64,000 nt of DNA from Hofstenia miamia (Eukaryota > Xenacoelomorpha > Acoela): NCBI GenBank assembly GCA_004352715.1, contig SCFE01000014.1, positions 1,796,126-1,860,125 on the forward strand, read 5' to 3'. A model generated the notes under the pieces. That model did not search any database. It was not told the DNA's origin and saw only the letters and a list, made by a program, of their open reading frames with translations. This document shows positions 21,927 to 32,750 of the stretch, in pieces. The first letter of the stretch is position 1. Each line of letters starts with the position of its first letter. The translations under genes and the position numbers were made by a program.

Positions 21927-22518
21927 GGAATAATGTCTCAGTCTTCCTTCAGCATTTACAAAATTCATTTGCAATTGGATACAAAGTACTAATTGCTGTA
22001 AACCTATTTTACCTGGGCTTTTTTGTAGAATGTTACATCCGATCAACACATGTCAACTTTAACATGTCAAAAATATTTTTGCGGTAACCATTTTGCAATA
22101 CAAAAATCAATATGCAAATTATGATCATATTAAATAGGTTACGCATCAAATATTCTTAGTTTCTCATTATTGACAAAAAATGTTAGAAATATTACTAAAT
22201 ATGAATCAAAAGAAATCCCTATAATGCAAATAAAGCATAGAAAACACTTAATTATAATTTTGCATTGAAAATAAGCATTGGTTTCAATTTATAGCCTTTA
22301 CATAGAAACTTCAGTTTTTCATAGACGTCTTTTTTTAAAAATCGTTATGACTTTGTAACCCTTCATGCTATCTGCATAATTTTTGCGTCAAAAGTTGCAG
22401 AACAAGTTAAAGGAAAAATTCATAGAAGGCTAGTTTATTTAAAAAACGATCTCTGAGTTATATCTAAAAATATGGAGGGGAGGGGGTCAAATCAGCCCTC
22501 AGGTAAAATAGGATCAAG
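21927..22518. other. 3' flank of the receptor exon
   Basis: AT-rich sequence with no recognised exon; it would include the 3' untranslated region of the minus-strand receptor. Confidence 0.4.
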
Positions 22519-23304
22519 TTAATGCGCTGATGACTGCGGAAGAACTTGATTTTTCTTTTTGCAATGTAGGAGCAAACGTATACGTTTTCTATTTCCAGGA
22601 TTCAGTACAATAAACTCAAATGGAGTTAAGATTTCAAAAATACTTGGGGTCCAGTCAAACACAAAATGAAGATATTCACTCGGTTCATTCCCAAAGGCTG
22701 TGTAACCCGCGAAGGCAAAATATGGTGCCCATGTCAGATAGAATGTTGCACAGACAAAGACTGTGTATGCTATTGTGGACTTTTCACGGGAAGTTTGTTG
22801 ATGACTTCTGTGATTGGCTCTCTTTGTTGGCAATGTCTTAAGCTTTACTAAAATGTAGACATTAAGTGATAATGTTATGAGTGATAGGAGTACAAACATA
22901 CTTCCAGTTAACACTAAGAATGCAACGTGCTTTTCATAACTGGCATGGCAAAGCAAAGAAGCATGAATAAACTCATAATCTAGCATTGGAGAAGTACTAA
23001 TTATGGATATCGAGATTACAGAAGAAATGACAACAATTGTAACAGAAGTAACTTGAATGTTTGACTTTGACTTAAAACGAAATGGGGAAATTATTGCATA
23101 TACACGTTGGAATGTAATCAATGACACAAGAATATTGGAGATGAGGCCAACAATAATGATAAGGTTGGCAATAGCAATACAAAATAAAGGAATCTCTCCA
23201 GCAACAAGCTTTAGTGTGTAAGAAAACGCAAATCCATAGGTCGTTATACCTTTGAGAATATTTGAGGAAAACAAGCAAACGTTGATTACAGCAAAGGAAT
23301 TCAT
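22519..23304 (-). CDS. Rhodopsin-class (class A) G-protein-coupled receptor, exon with TM2-TM7
   Basis: A 261-codon minus-strand exon ending in TAA. It starts right after an acceptor ('aaattatattttag'), so the ATG at its head is probably internal and TM1 lies on an upstream exon. Visible: TM2 (Val-Ile-Asn-Val-Cys-Leu-Phe), TM3 with a Cys exactly 25 residues before the Arg of Phe-Gln-Arg-Val-Tyr-Ala-Ile (a DRY variant with Gln for Asp), TM4, a second-loop Cys (Leu-Leu-Cys-His) to pair with it, TM5, a short third loop with Lys/Arg, TM6 with Thr-Trp-Ala-Pro (CWxP variant), and TM7 with Leu-Asn-Pro-Gly-Asn-Arg (NPxxY variant lacking Tyr). The acidic residue of TM2 is absent. These changes suggest a fast-evolving orphan receptor at the plasma membrane; the ligand is unknown. 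The frame is intact. Confidence 0.85.
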   Translation of the reverse strand: MNSFAVINVCLFSSNILKGITTYGFAFSYTLKLVAGEIPLFCIAIANLIIIVGLISNILVSLITFQRVYAIISPFRFKSKSNIQVTSVTIVVISSVISISIISTSPMLDYEFIHASLLCHASYEKHVAFLVLTGSMFVLLSLITLSLNVYILVKLKTLPTKRANHRSHQQTSREKSTIAYTVFVCATFYLTWAPYFAFAGYTAFGNEPSEYLHFVFDWTPSIFEILTPFEFIVLNPGNRKRIRLLLHCKKKNQVLPQSSAH

Positions 23305-23589
23305 CTAAAATATAATTTTAAATTTATTGAACATTCAATATTTAAACATTATTAGTTGAAACATAGAGAATTATTGCCAGAGCTGTATCAAATCATTATG
23401 CAGAGCACACTATAATTTCTAGTTTTAAGAATAAATTTTGCAAAAAAAATCCTTAAACACAGGCATAAAATCGCACAGTTTCAAATTTTCATTGTAAAAA
23501 TGTTTGTTTCTTCAGAATGTAGAAAACGTAATCAACCATCTGAAACGCTTCTATATACATTGGATCCAAGGCGTTGATGAGTATCTATT
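23305..23589. other. Intron or 5' flank of the receptor
   Basis: AT-rich. I found no TM1-like exon on the minus strand here. Confidence 0.4.
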
Positions 23590-23860
23590 TGAACTCTGCG
23601 GAATTTTCTTGGTCCCGGTCCCATTTGGTTTCATTGTTTTTGGTTTCAGTACAGTCCCATCTCTTTCCTATGAAATTTTCTGGTTCTATAGTCCCTTTGG
23701 TCCCACAGCAATACATCCATTTGACAAAATTTGTAAAAATTGTGCGTAGTATTCTAAAATCCGTAGTTTTAAAGCCTTCAGTTTGGTCTCAGCACAGTGA
23801 GTGGGACTAGGACCAGTAAATCCCATGGGAATTCATGATCCCGCCAAACCCTAGTATGAA
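23590..23860. repeat. Element rich in GTCCC/GGTCCC words
   Basis: At least eight copies of GTCCC, GGTCCC or their complements lie between 23610 and 23845, in a genome where such words are rare. The block ends in 'gatcccgccaaaccctag'. A similar word is concentrated at 27257-27540, where one edge reads 'ttagggttggtt'. Probably two copies of one MITE family. Ends are not defined, and plus-strand frames across it are fortuitous. Confidence 0.4.
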
Positions 23861-24006
23861 AACCTTGGAGACTTATTTAATATAATTCACAAATTTTTTC
23901 TCTAAAATCGGTGGTATTTTCAAAATCGTTGAAACAAAAAAATATTTGCAAGAATGTCAGAAATTTATTTACAAGTTTTAGAACTGCAAACACAAGAAAA
24001 ACATTC

Positions 24007-24041
24007 TTTACACTAGAAGCGCCAAATCCGTCAATTGACGA
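24007..24041. repeat. Left end of piggyBac element
   Basis: TTTA (a decayed TTAA) at 24007-24010, then CACTAGAAGCGCC and the 12-base palindrome CGTCAATTGACG at 24029-24040. The outer and inner repeats are merged here, without the spacer seen at the right end. Confidence 0.85.
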
Positions 24042-26433
24042 TTTTGAAAATATAAAATTAATAGTTTTTTGTAGAAGTGTTTTTTCTTCAGTACTCATTT
24101 ATTATTTTTTTATAATTGCACAAGTGGAACAATTTTTCTTCCGATAATACTACACTGAAAAAAGTAGTGTGTAGATATACCTTTAAGCACCATAAATTGA
24201 CGACTGCTATGATTTCAAAGTTAAATTTGTTACTTATGCTAAATATGTTTTCATGATACACTATTCATAAAAAAGTTATATTATTATATCTTGCTATACA
24301 AGTGTTTTTTACATATTAACTGAAAAAATACTGTTATAAAAATCTTAGCCTTATATTTTTGCTGCATGTTTCAAAAATTTGGTGCAATATATGAACATAA
24401 TTACAATTGGTCGAACATGTTGATAAAGATACATCTATATTGCCATTTTTATTGAGACAATACATATACATATATGCGCTCACAAAAACAAAAGAAGTAT
24501 TTAAAAGCTATTCGTCAGAACGGTTGATACATATGACAGCCTGGCACTTCCCACAAACAGGCTTACTGCAAATTCTGCACAAATTCCAGTTCTATTCTTT
24601 TCGCAATGAACATTAATCTGACAAAAGAACATTGAGTAGCCTGAATATTAACGTCTTTCCTGAGCTCTTTGGACAGTTGTTACAGAAAAGTGCGTCTACT
24701 GATATCAGAATGTCTTTGTTTTTTATACAGCACCCATGAGTTCAGTCTAGCAATATCCAAAATATTAAAAAAACGGCCAAGGGTCAATGTCTACAGTCCG
24801 ATTTTGTCGAATTTTGACGACACATGCTGTCTAGTAGATCAGCTGCATATTTATTATTATTAAAAAATAATGCAATTTCAGGCTTCTTCTTACCATCTTT
24901 TTGATGTGTAGAAAGTATATGCACAACTTTTTTTGTTTCGCTTGATATCTGGTAAGGTGCAACTTGCCACTTCGATACATTACAGAATCATGCAGTCCTA
25001 AATTGGGGGGAGGAATTTGAACGCACGGGTTCCAACTATTGTTGTTCGGAATTTATAGCATAAGATGAGCACGTTGTTTAGAAGTAAAAAAATTATTAAT
25101 AGCTACATTGTATCCTTTGTTGTTCAGAGGTTCCCTAAGTGTTTGTACAACATGTGTACCAAGTGACACATGTCCGTTCTCATCTTTTCTAAGATAGGGC
25201 TTGATATTATAAGAATATTTTGATGAAGCGTCAGCTAATATCCAAAATTTTATCCCAATTTTAACCAGCTTTGCGATCATATATTACGTGTGACAGCGTG
25301 TTTTAGTCGGAAATAATTGTTCATCAATAGTCAAGAATGAGTGGTAGCAACGTTGAGAATTGGCTACAAAGATATCTAAAATAGTTGAAATTAGATAAAA
25401 CTTGTCATTTTGCAGATTTCTACTGCGATCTTGACGACGATCAAATCTGAGCAACCTTTTTATCTCTCTCATTTTTTAGCGGGACAGGGTCTTTTTTAAT
25501 ATGGGACATCCATATGTCCTTGACCATAGTTTTTCAAATGGATAATTTCGTCGATATGTATTTCCTTTTAAGCATAGTAGTCCCACGAATTTTTCTAGTT
25601 CATCTCTTGTTAGATTCCAATCATCCATCCTTTCATTAGCAAAAGCATTTGTATAATCAAAAATAAAATTCAGCATCATTATCAAAGAGTAGATTCTATG
25701 CGTCTAATGGGGTTATAATGCCAGTACAAGCTGGTGTTACACCTTCAGACTGGCTTACTATATTTTGTCTTTGCATTCTACCACGTCTAGCTCTCTGTGT
25801 ATTTTCAATTATTGTCCATTCAGTTCTATCTCGCGCTCGAAGTGAATTATATTCATTGTCAATCTCTCGTGACTGCTATGTGACAAGATGTCTAAATCTT
25901 CATCATTGCTATTTGTTGAATATGAAATATCATGTAATAGCTGTTCATCATTATTCTACTCCACCTCTTCTAAATCTTGTTCCGTGTCATCTCCAGATTC
26001 ATCACTTGGAAGATTCATCATTGTTTGCAGGAAACTTTGAGCTGACATTCGTTGAGGCATTACAAATGAAAAATGATACTGTTATGCTTGAAATTTCTAC
26101 ACCTTTGTAGCAATTCTATCAAATGAAATTGGAGTATATTGAGTAATCCATGATAATTGGGTACAATTATCTGCGGAACTTTTACTGCAAAATATTCGCA
26201 TTTCTTTGAAATACTTACACAAACTACAGTATTCACACCCTTTTTATTATTATAATAGGACAATACAATCTGTGTACATGAATATTTACATGAATTTATA
26301 TTTTAAATATCATTTATAATATGTTACTAAGGTTTTGGGTATATTTGTAGTAATTTACAAAACGTAATATAGAAATCGTCAATTGACGGGTTTTGGCGCT
26401 TTTGGGTATATTAAAAGTCTGACGCTTCTAGTG
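24011..26433 (-). mobile_element. piggyBac element with both termini, 2423 bp
   Basis: Bounded by matching ends CACTAGAAGCG... at 24011 and, on the reverse complement, at 26433, with TTAA at 26434-26437 and TTTA at 24007-24010. Both subterminal regions carry the palindrome CGTCAATTGACG (24029-24040, 26377-26388) preceded by GCGCCAAA. The transposase frame on the minus strand is broken by frameshifts and stops, so the copy is no longer autonomous. Its intact ends mean it could in principle have been moved in trans while a family member was active. Confidence 0.88.
24508..26060 (-). pseudogene. piggyBac transposase, broken
   Basis: Minus-strand frame starting at ATG 26058-26060 with an acidic head (Met-Pro-Gln-Arg-Met, then Asp-Glu-Ser-Gly-Asp-Asp-Thr-Glu) and a stop after about 34 codons. 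Downstream blocks match the DDE_Tnp_1_7 family: 'Leu-Thr-Arg-Asp-Glu-Leu' and 'Leu-Trp-Ser' at 25476-25685, 'Leu-Leu-Arg-Phe-Asp' and 'Leu-Thr-Ile-Asp-Glu-Gln-Leu-Phe' at 25284-25472, 'Gly-Ile-Lys-Phe-Trp-Ile-Leu-Ala-Asp-Ala-Ser-Ser-Lys-Tyr' and 'Gly-Tyr-Asn-Val-Ala-Ile-Asn-Asn-Phe-Phe-Thr-Ser' at 25053-25280. The cysteine-rich C-terminal domain is seen at about 24508-24590 (Cys-Arg-Ile-Cys-Ser-Lys-Pro-Val-Cys-Gly-Lys-Cys). The acids of the Asp-Glu-Gln and Ala-Asp-Ala blocks remain; the Asp of Asp-Asn-Phe-Phe is Asn. Span is about 517 codons, slightly short of the usual ~590. Confidence 0.88.
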
Positions 26434-26437
26434 TTAA
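26376..26437. repeat. Right end of piggyBac element
   Basis: Reading inward from TTAA (26434-26437) on the minus strand: CACTAGAAGCG, a spacer of about 20 bases, then AAAGCGCCAAAACC and the palindrome CGTCAATTGACG at 26377-26388. The unequal spacing of outer and inner repeats at the two ends recalls the asymmetric ends of the classical moth piggyBac. Confidence 0.85.
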
Positions 26438-27256
26438 TATTATAGAAGAGCAAAATATTTTCTGATGAATCCCATATTATGTATTTCAAACAACTTTATT
26501 TATTGGAATAATATTTCCAAAGAATGATACATTCATATTTATAATCTTTTTACTAGAATTACCATTGATGCGAAGTAAATACATGCCACAATTTGGACCC
26601 GTAAATATGTAAAGTATAAATATGATAAAATATTGCACAAAGATATTTCTAATCAAAAAGTACATATATAAATCGAAAAAAAATATCCACAATACAAAAT
26701 ATTTCTGTAACTCTAAATTTCCGAAAATTGATGTTTACAAATCAAAAATGAATTCACTTATGCATGCTGGCACCTATCATAACTAGATGTTAATATGCGT
26801 TATGTTATTTTTGTATAAAAAACTCATTTAATAACTATAGTGTTTTTTCATTTTCAAATATAATTAAAATAAAAATAGCATAACATTTGATTGATTTCTA
26901 AGCAATTTTGGGAAGTTAATTGAAAAATGTTTTCTGAATATATTGACACTTAAGGTTTTCTCAAAAATTTCAATACCTTTTTCAGCTTTAAATACCTACC
27001 CAGTAAACTGCACAAATATATTTTGATTATTATATTTTTCGAAAATACTATATTATGTAGATATTTTCCTAAATAATGCTTATTTCCAAAATGTTCTTCA
27101 TTTTCAACAGCATCTTAACATTATTTGAATCAATACATTTTATGAACTTTGAATTTGTACAATAATAATTTTAATCCGGAATCCAATAAATTCCGTTTAT
27201 TTCTATGTACAAAATCATTACTCTTGATGTCGAACATTTTTAAATCTCTAATAATA
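26438..27256. other. Empty AT-rich stretch
   Basis: No exon recognised. The minus frame at 26486-26692 is hydrophobic through AT bias and has no receptor signature. Confidence 0.4.
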
Positions 27257-27540
27257 TCTGAATATTAGGGTTGGTTATGTGGCACCAGAAGTTACCTACT
27301 CGCAGTCCCAATTAGTCCCATTAAATCTGATCACAATTTCTTGCACCTGATATTTTCTAGTCCCGCAGTCCCGTGTGGACCCATGCTACCGCGTCTCTTT
27401 TGTCGAATATCTAGAAAAAAATGAGCATTATTCTGAAATATGCGATCCTACTTTTTTCATTTACGGTCCTACTGAAAAATTTTAACAGGTGTCAGATCCC
27501 AGTCCCTTGCGACTAGTGCCATTAAAGTTCTTGAGGTTAA
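27257..27540. repeat. Second GTCCC-word element
   Basis: About seven copies of AGTCCC or its complement between 27295 and 27515, with edge 'tagggttggtta' near 27266. Likely the same family as 23590-23860. Ends are not defined. Confidence 0.4.
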
Positions 27541-27675
27541 AGAACCCCAATGCATAAACATTAATCTTTTTCAAAGTATATATATTACATTAATTTGTAG
27601 TTCGTAGTGAAATTTTGTTACAGCTTACGATTTTCTCTCACGAGAAAATTTTTTAAGAATTAAAATTATTTTTAG

Positions 27676-27801
27676 GAAGTTACAGGCATAGATAAACAAA
27701 CAGTTGGATATATAATTTCTAAATTATGGCAACGTTTAGAGTTCTCTGATAAATCATCTTCAAAATTACGATTTCGTACAAAAATTATGAATCTGTTGTA
27801 A
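27676..27801 (+). CDS. Candidate terminal exon, unknown protein
   Basis: An acceptor ('taaaattatttttag', AG at 27674-27675) opens a frame of 41 codons closed by TAA at 27799-27801. The peptide is compositionally normal: Glu-Val-Thr-Gly-Ile-Asp-Lys-Gln-Thr-Val-Gly-Tyr-Ile-Ile, then Lys-Leu-Trp-Gln-Arg-Leu, then a basic tail (Lys-Leu-Arg-Phe-Arg-Thr-Lys). The first 20 residues could form a helix-turn-helix. I cannot assign a family. No upstream exon was identified on this strand. Confidence 0.35.
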   Translation, partial: EVTGIDKQTVGYIISKLWQRLEFSDKSSSKLRFRTKIMNLL

Positions 27802-29254
27802 TACATTATGTAAAAAAACTTAAGGCTTATTTTGGGCTTGTTTGCTCTTCTAGTTGCAAGTCGTGAATACTTGTGGTTGCGAATGATGGAAGTGAAAAGT
27901 AAGTGTCCATGAAAAAAATTTTGTTGAATGCATTGAAACGCTTTCAGTATGCACGACTCTGTTATGACCGCTTCAAATATTTTTCAGAAAACAATATGAT
28001 GTGAAAAAATAACTATTTGTTGGAAAATATATATTTAACTAGAAAAAAATTCTTTGACCAATTTAAAAACCGGCTTCTATATTTTTAAAAAAGGTAGTAT
28101 TTTCTTCTGATATACAAAAACCACGGAAGGAAATGAATGGCATTTTCATAATATTTGGTACAATGAATAGTGCCAATTTTTCTCATTAGGCATAAGCTGA
28201 TCGTTCTCAGAATGGAGTAACAGATGAACCCCCTTGAATTTTCCATTGCCGATATCTTCCCCTATATCTCATAATAATTACCAATTCTATGATATATTTG
28301 CTCAAAATCTTTGTCAAAATGCCGGACTCTTTATATTTATAAATAGGTTTCACAATACTATGCATTGTGATTTCATAAACGGCTAATGAAAAAATGAACG
28401 CGGATTACAAATATATTTATAAATATAAAGTTTCCAATGTACCTATATATATAAATTGAATTATGTAGGTTTATTAGAGAGTTGCATTATTCGCAAAAAG
28501 GCACTTTGAAAATGTACATGAAATGGAGTATAGTAATAATTTGATGTTTTGAAGAGTTACGATTTATTGTATTTATGCATTTTTTGATAGTAGGCCTAAA
28601 AGTGAAGAAGAGCCTATTGAAATCTAATATTACATTGTTGTGTGTCACGCCCCTAGAATTAGACATTAAACTATGTAAAATGATGTATTCGGCATGTTGA
28701 ACAGTTAATCAATTATAATAATTTCCAAAATCAATTTGCTACACTAAAAAATAAACTATCTAGAGTATACCCATGATCAAAAACAGCCAATTTCAGGTAC
28801 CTGTGGGTCAGTTGTTAAAAATTTAGAAAAGCTATTAAAAAAAGGACTATTATACCACAAACTATTCACATTTTTTGTAAAATGAGTGTCGCACAAAGTA
28901 ATCGAAGTTCGTAAACTTCAAAACACTAAAGGTCAAGCAACTTTGAAGTAGATGATTGCATAAATTTATTAATTCGCCTGAGAAGAATTGTTCATGTTCT
29001 AAAGAAGATCATAAAAATTATCAAATAATTTATCAAAGTTGAAATTTAGAATTTACAGTAATGGTCAGAGCCACGGCTTCACCACAAAAACTATTAAAAA
29101 TTTGAATGATCTTGACAACCTATAAAATCCATCTGCAATATAAATGTGATTTGATATATGTGTAAAACTGGATATATATTCTATATATATGTAATATATA
29201 TATACATATACAATGTACTTGCATAGATTAAATATACAATGTAAATATAATTTA
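27802..29254. other. Empty AT-rich stretch
   Basis: No gene or repeat recognised. Short TA-rich tracts near 28440 and 29180. Confidence 0.4.
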
Positions 29255-29340
29255 CCAGCCAAAAACCAGCCGGCCGGTATTAGCTGTTGCCGGCCAACTA
29301 CCGGCCCCGGCCTTAAAATTGCCGGCCGGTTCCAACTCTG
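29255..29340. repeat. GGCCGG-word MITE end
   Basis: A strikingly GC-rich island: GCCGG or CCGGC occurs about eight times, closing with 'ccggttccaactctg'. Read on the minus strand it begins CAGAGTTGGAACCGGC. The block at 38207-38258 begins CAGAGATGGAACCGGC on the minus strand, so both are ends of one CAG-starting, hAT-like MITE family. Confidence 0.55.
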
Positions 29341-30443
29341 AAATAGACCATCTAAGTTCGGTTCAGATTTGGCCATGTTCAAACTCAGACTGCTTTGTGC
29401 CGTAGGCAAATGCGTGCCAAAACTAAAGAATACAATTCTCTATTCTGCTGTGTTTCAAGATTTTATATATCCTTATTAGTTCGGGAGTTGTAATCATTTA
29501 TAATATATTTTATAAAAATCATCATAAATTGTAAAGAACGTCTTGCTTACTTAAAGTTAACTTTACCCATTATGGAACCCTTAATAAGCATCAACCGCTT
29601 TATTTAATTGGGAGCATAATGCTTCATAATAAATGTGTTTGCCTGATTTTTAACTTTTTAGCAGGATCAAATGAAGAACACAAATTATTTATTACTAAAG
29701 GTACGAAACAATTCTATATTTCAGAAAACTGCCGATGCTATAAAACTCACAAATAAGCAATTTGGAAATTTGTGAACATATCAATTGACCACAGACGACA
29801 ATTTCGAGGTCTAGGCATAAAATTATAATTTAGGTAAGCTCAAGACTCAGTATTTTTAAAAATGCTTAAATTCGGAGAAAAATTACGATTTCAGTCAACA
29901 TTTAATATTGAAATCTCATTTTGAGCTTTACTTAGTAACTTAACAGAATTTCAGACATTGATATTCTAGCATCATCAGAGTTAGTGGAACAATAGAACAA
30001 TCATGAGCAATAGAGTTATAACAAGATGATAGCGTAGAATCTAATATCGAGTAGGCAAAAGATTTCCTTGCAACATAGTTTAGAGAGCAGTTACGTGTTA
30101 CGAATAGTTATAAGCAATAGCACAGTCCGCGAAACAATGAATAAATTCCTAAAGATCGAGACTAAGTAGTGTCTACCGTTAAACCAGAGCAGCTGCCTGT
30201 TAGAAGACGCATAGGAATTCACGTGGCAATAACTGCCGAAGCAGTCATCAAATGCATATAACGAACATCACTGGATCAGCTGAAACGGACAGGAACGAGC
30301 TTGCGCAGTGAGCGCCGAGAACATCCTGCGGGTGAATTTCCCTCTGCGCAACCAGGCTTGTTCAATATCTTTTTCAAAAAAACTAAAAATAGATTATTTC
30401 GATAATGATTTTGTTCAAGATAGGTTATCTAGATAATCTAGAT
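29341..30443. other. Unassigned stretch
   Basis: 29440-29520 faintly resembles the middle of the TTAA-MITE family. 30170-30350 is moderately GC-rich and could be internal sequence of the LTR element whose promoter block lies at 31860-32165, because both edges (30356 and about 31830) carry TTGTTCAA/TTGAACAA ends of an intervening insertion. No frame is recognised. Confidence 0.3.
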
Positions 30444-31193
30444 TATCTTCATCAAAAGTATATACATGTAGCAGACTTGTCAACGAGCCGAGCCGAGCCG
30501 AGCTTGAGCATAATATTTGATATACAACGAGCCCAAAACGAGCCTATTTTAGGCAAAGCAAGTTATAGTTTTGCTTGTTAATTTGATTATGGAGATTTTT
30601 CTTATTTTCTGCAGTCAGTCAGTATGCCTTTCCTATAATCTTATTTAAGAAATGTTTATTAAATAATAGGAAGAGCTATGTTAAAAATTCTTTGAGCACA
30701 ATATTTTTAAAAAAATACCGATCTAAAACGAGCCTTATTCAAAGATTTTATGTGGCGAGCCGAGCCGAGCCTAGCCGAACTTACACAAAATTTAAACGAG
30801 CCGAGCTTGGAAAAGTCGGCTCGTTGACATGTCTGCAATTATTGTAATTTACATAGCTCTCGCAAAATAGTAATTTTGCAGATTTTGTACAAATACAATA
30901 AATGTTTCGCATGACAATGGAAATCTTTTGCAGGTATATTTTGGGAGAATTTTAAAAATCATTCATTTTATGTTTCGTAGTATCAAATGTTATTTTGAAA
31001 ATGCAGTTATTTTGATGGCCAAACCAATGGGTAGACGACTTCATAAAAAACGCAGAATGGTTCTTAATTTATGATTAGATTCAAATACATACATATTTTA
31101 ATCTAGAGAGTACGGATTCACACATGTGTTCACAATGTGTCAGAAACAATACCAAGTTGGAACATTTCATAGTGATGGTTTTAATTAACTATT
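30444..31193. repeat. Duplicated block, copy 1 (with MITE)
   Basis: Starts 'tatcttcatcaaaag' and ends 'ttttaattaactatt'. The same sequence returns at 31195-31553 after a single N, nearly identical apart from the absence of the MITE at 30472-30835 and some small differences. Most simply two haplotypes assembled in tandem. Confidence 0.8.
30472..30835. mobile_element. CGAGCC-word MITE, 364 bp, CAG-ended
   Basis: Terminal inverted repeats of about 20 bp: the left end reads CAGACTTGTCAACGAGCCGA, and the right end reverse-complements to the same with one change (CAGACATG...). The GAGCC word recurs near both ends (at least four times in 30483-30506 and six times in 30755-30825). It has no coding capacity. 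The CAG start and size suit a hAT-type MITE. The second copy of the surrounding sequence lacks nearly all of it, which supports the boundaries. Confidence 0.8.
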
Positions 31194-31194
31194 N
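31194..31194. other. Single N join
   Basis: One N between two near-identical blocks: an assembly join, not an ambiguous base. Confidence 0.9.
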
Positions 31195-31553
31195 TATCTT
31201 CATCAAAAGAATATACATGTAGGTGTAGTTGTAGACTTGTAATTTACATATCTCTCGCAAAATAATAATTTTGCAGATTTAGTACAAATACAATAAATGT
31301 TTCGCATGACAATGGAAATCTTTTGCATGTATATTTTGGGACAATTTTAAAAATTATTCATTTTATGTTTCGTAGTATCAAATGTTATTTGGAAAATGCC
31401 GTTATTTTGATGTCCAAACCAATAGGTAGATGACTTTATAAAAAACACGAAATGGTTCTTAATTTATGATTAGACTCAAATACATGTGTTCACAATGTGT
31501 CAGAAACAATACCAAGTTGGAACATTTCATAGTGATGGTTTTAATTAACTATT
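31195..31553. repeat. Duplicated block, copy 2 (without MITE)
   Basis: Near-identical to 30444-31193 minus the MITE. At the insertion point it reads 'tacatgtaggtgtagttgtagacttgtaatttac', described here in part; it is either the empty site or a deletion remnant, since 'gtagacttgt' echoes the MITE end. Confidence 0.8.
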
Positions 31554-31859
31554 TATGTACATGCAATATCATTTTTATATTTTAAAAAAAATGCGTTTCT
31601 TGCAAGCTTACAAATTAAAATTCGCGAATTTGTGTTTTAAAAAATTCGAAAAAAATCTTATCCCAGGAACTTTGTCAGCTATACCCAAACATTATACTAA
31701 AACGTTATTGAGTCGATTCGATAATCTGCTGTGTAAGATAGGTTATTGGAAGGAATAATTGCTCAAAAATAGGTTATTGAGATAATCTTATCGAAGATAA
31801 TATTTTGTCAGATTATCTTTTGAACAAACCCCCCTCATCTCCGTAGCAAGTTTACCTGA
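31554..31859. repeat. GATAATC-word flank
   Basis: 'gataggttat', 'agataatctt' and 'agattatctt' recur here and at 30395-30450. The outer edges TTGTTCAA (30359) and TTGAACAA (about 31822) are inverted, so 30357-31829 may be one larger element with GATAATC words near its ends into which the CGAGCC-word MITE inserted. Confidence 0.4.
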
Positions 31860-32165
31860 CAATCTAGGTTAATAGAATGGTAAGAATTATGACCGAGCTA
31901 CACAGAGACTAAAACTTTTATTAAAGGATCGCGCACACTGTTGCCCTATTTATATAATGCAAAACTAAAACGTAAATAGTACACAACAACCTGCCAACGG
32001 CAGAACTAATATATAATACACATGACGTCAGCAGCATGATTAGATACGCGGGAACCGATATTCACAGTCCATGAGACACCTAGTAGCAATAGCGTAGTGT
32101 GGCGATGGCGAAAACGAAAATAAGAAAAGGAGAACGGAGAATAGAGGGGTGCCGATGCTAAAATA
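31860..32165 (-). promoter_or_regulatory. LTR-like promoter and polyadenylation block
   Basis: On the minus strand a GC-richer block contains a TATA box (TATATAAATAGGG, 31945-31957) and, about 28 bases further on, AATAAA (31917-31922), followed by 'gttttagtctctgtgtagctc'. A TATA box followed at once by a polyadenylation signal is how retrotransposon LTRs are built, so a solo or truncated LTR is likely. No tRNA primer site, polypurine tract or gag/pol frame was identified, and the ends are uncertain. Confidence 0.45.
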
Positions 32166-32750
32166 TTTAAGATATAGATTTGACTTAATCTATTAATATT
32201 AATCAATTTGAGATTTCAATGATCAAAATTTTCATTTCTATAAAGTCTGGTCATATACTAAATATCTCTGTATTATGTTAACCTATGCATATGCAATTTT
32301 AAGGACCGATTTAGTCCTTCGTACTATAATGATACAATTTATTCAATTCTAAATGTTGAATTACATAGTAATCTTATTTATGATAGTATTTGGTGGTATA
32401 CACTTTTTGTAGTTGGTAGGAAAAGGGAAATATATTAATAAAACCTCATCACGGATAAGGTTTGTTTCATAATTTAAGCAAGGTTTCACATTATAATCAG
32501 GCTATTTCCTCTGATATATTTGCTTTGATACAGCTTCTTAAAATGTTTCCCGGTGGTATAAAAACAAGTTTCGAACCATTTTTAGCTTAACCGATGGCCA
32601 TATGTAAAGCCATTGTATAAAACATGTATAATTATTTTGTGATAAACATTTTCCTAACTAAAATTCCAACAAATTATAAAAATAAGCATCTATTTATGCA
32701 AAAAATTACTATCCGAGAGCTTTCATATTAACTAAATATATAGATGATAC
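32166..32750. other. 3' flank of the 32751 gene
   Basis: AT-rich; includes the putative 3' untranslated region of the minus-strand gene. No other feature seen. Confidence 0.4.

Noticed and set aside
22620-22851. Two plus-strand frames with many Cys
   Set aside because: Antisense of the receptor exon, which has clear seven-helix motifs.
26486-26692. Hydrophobic minus-strand frame as possible TM1 exon of the receptor
   Set aside because: Phe/Ile/Tyr richness comes from AT bias; no Asn-x-x-Val signature and no suitable donor.
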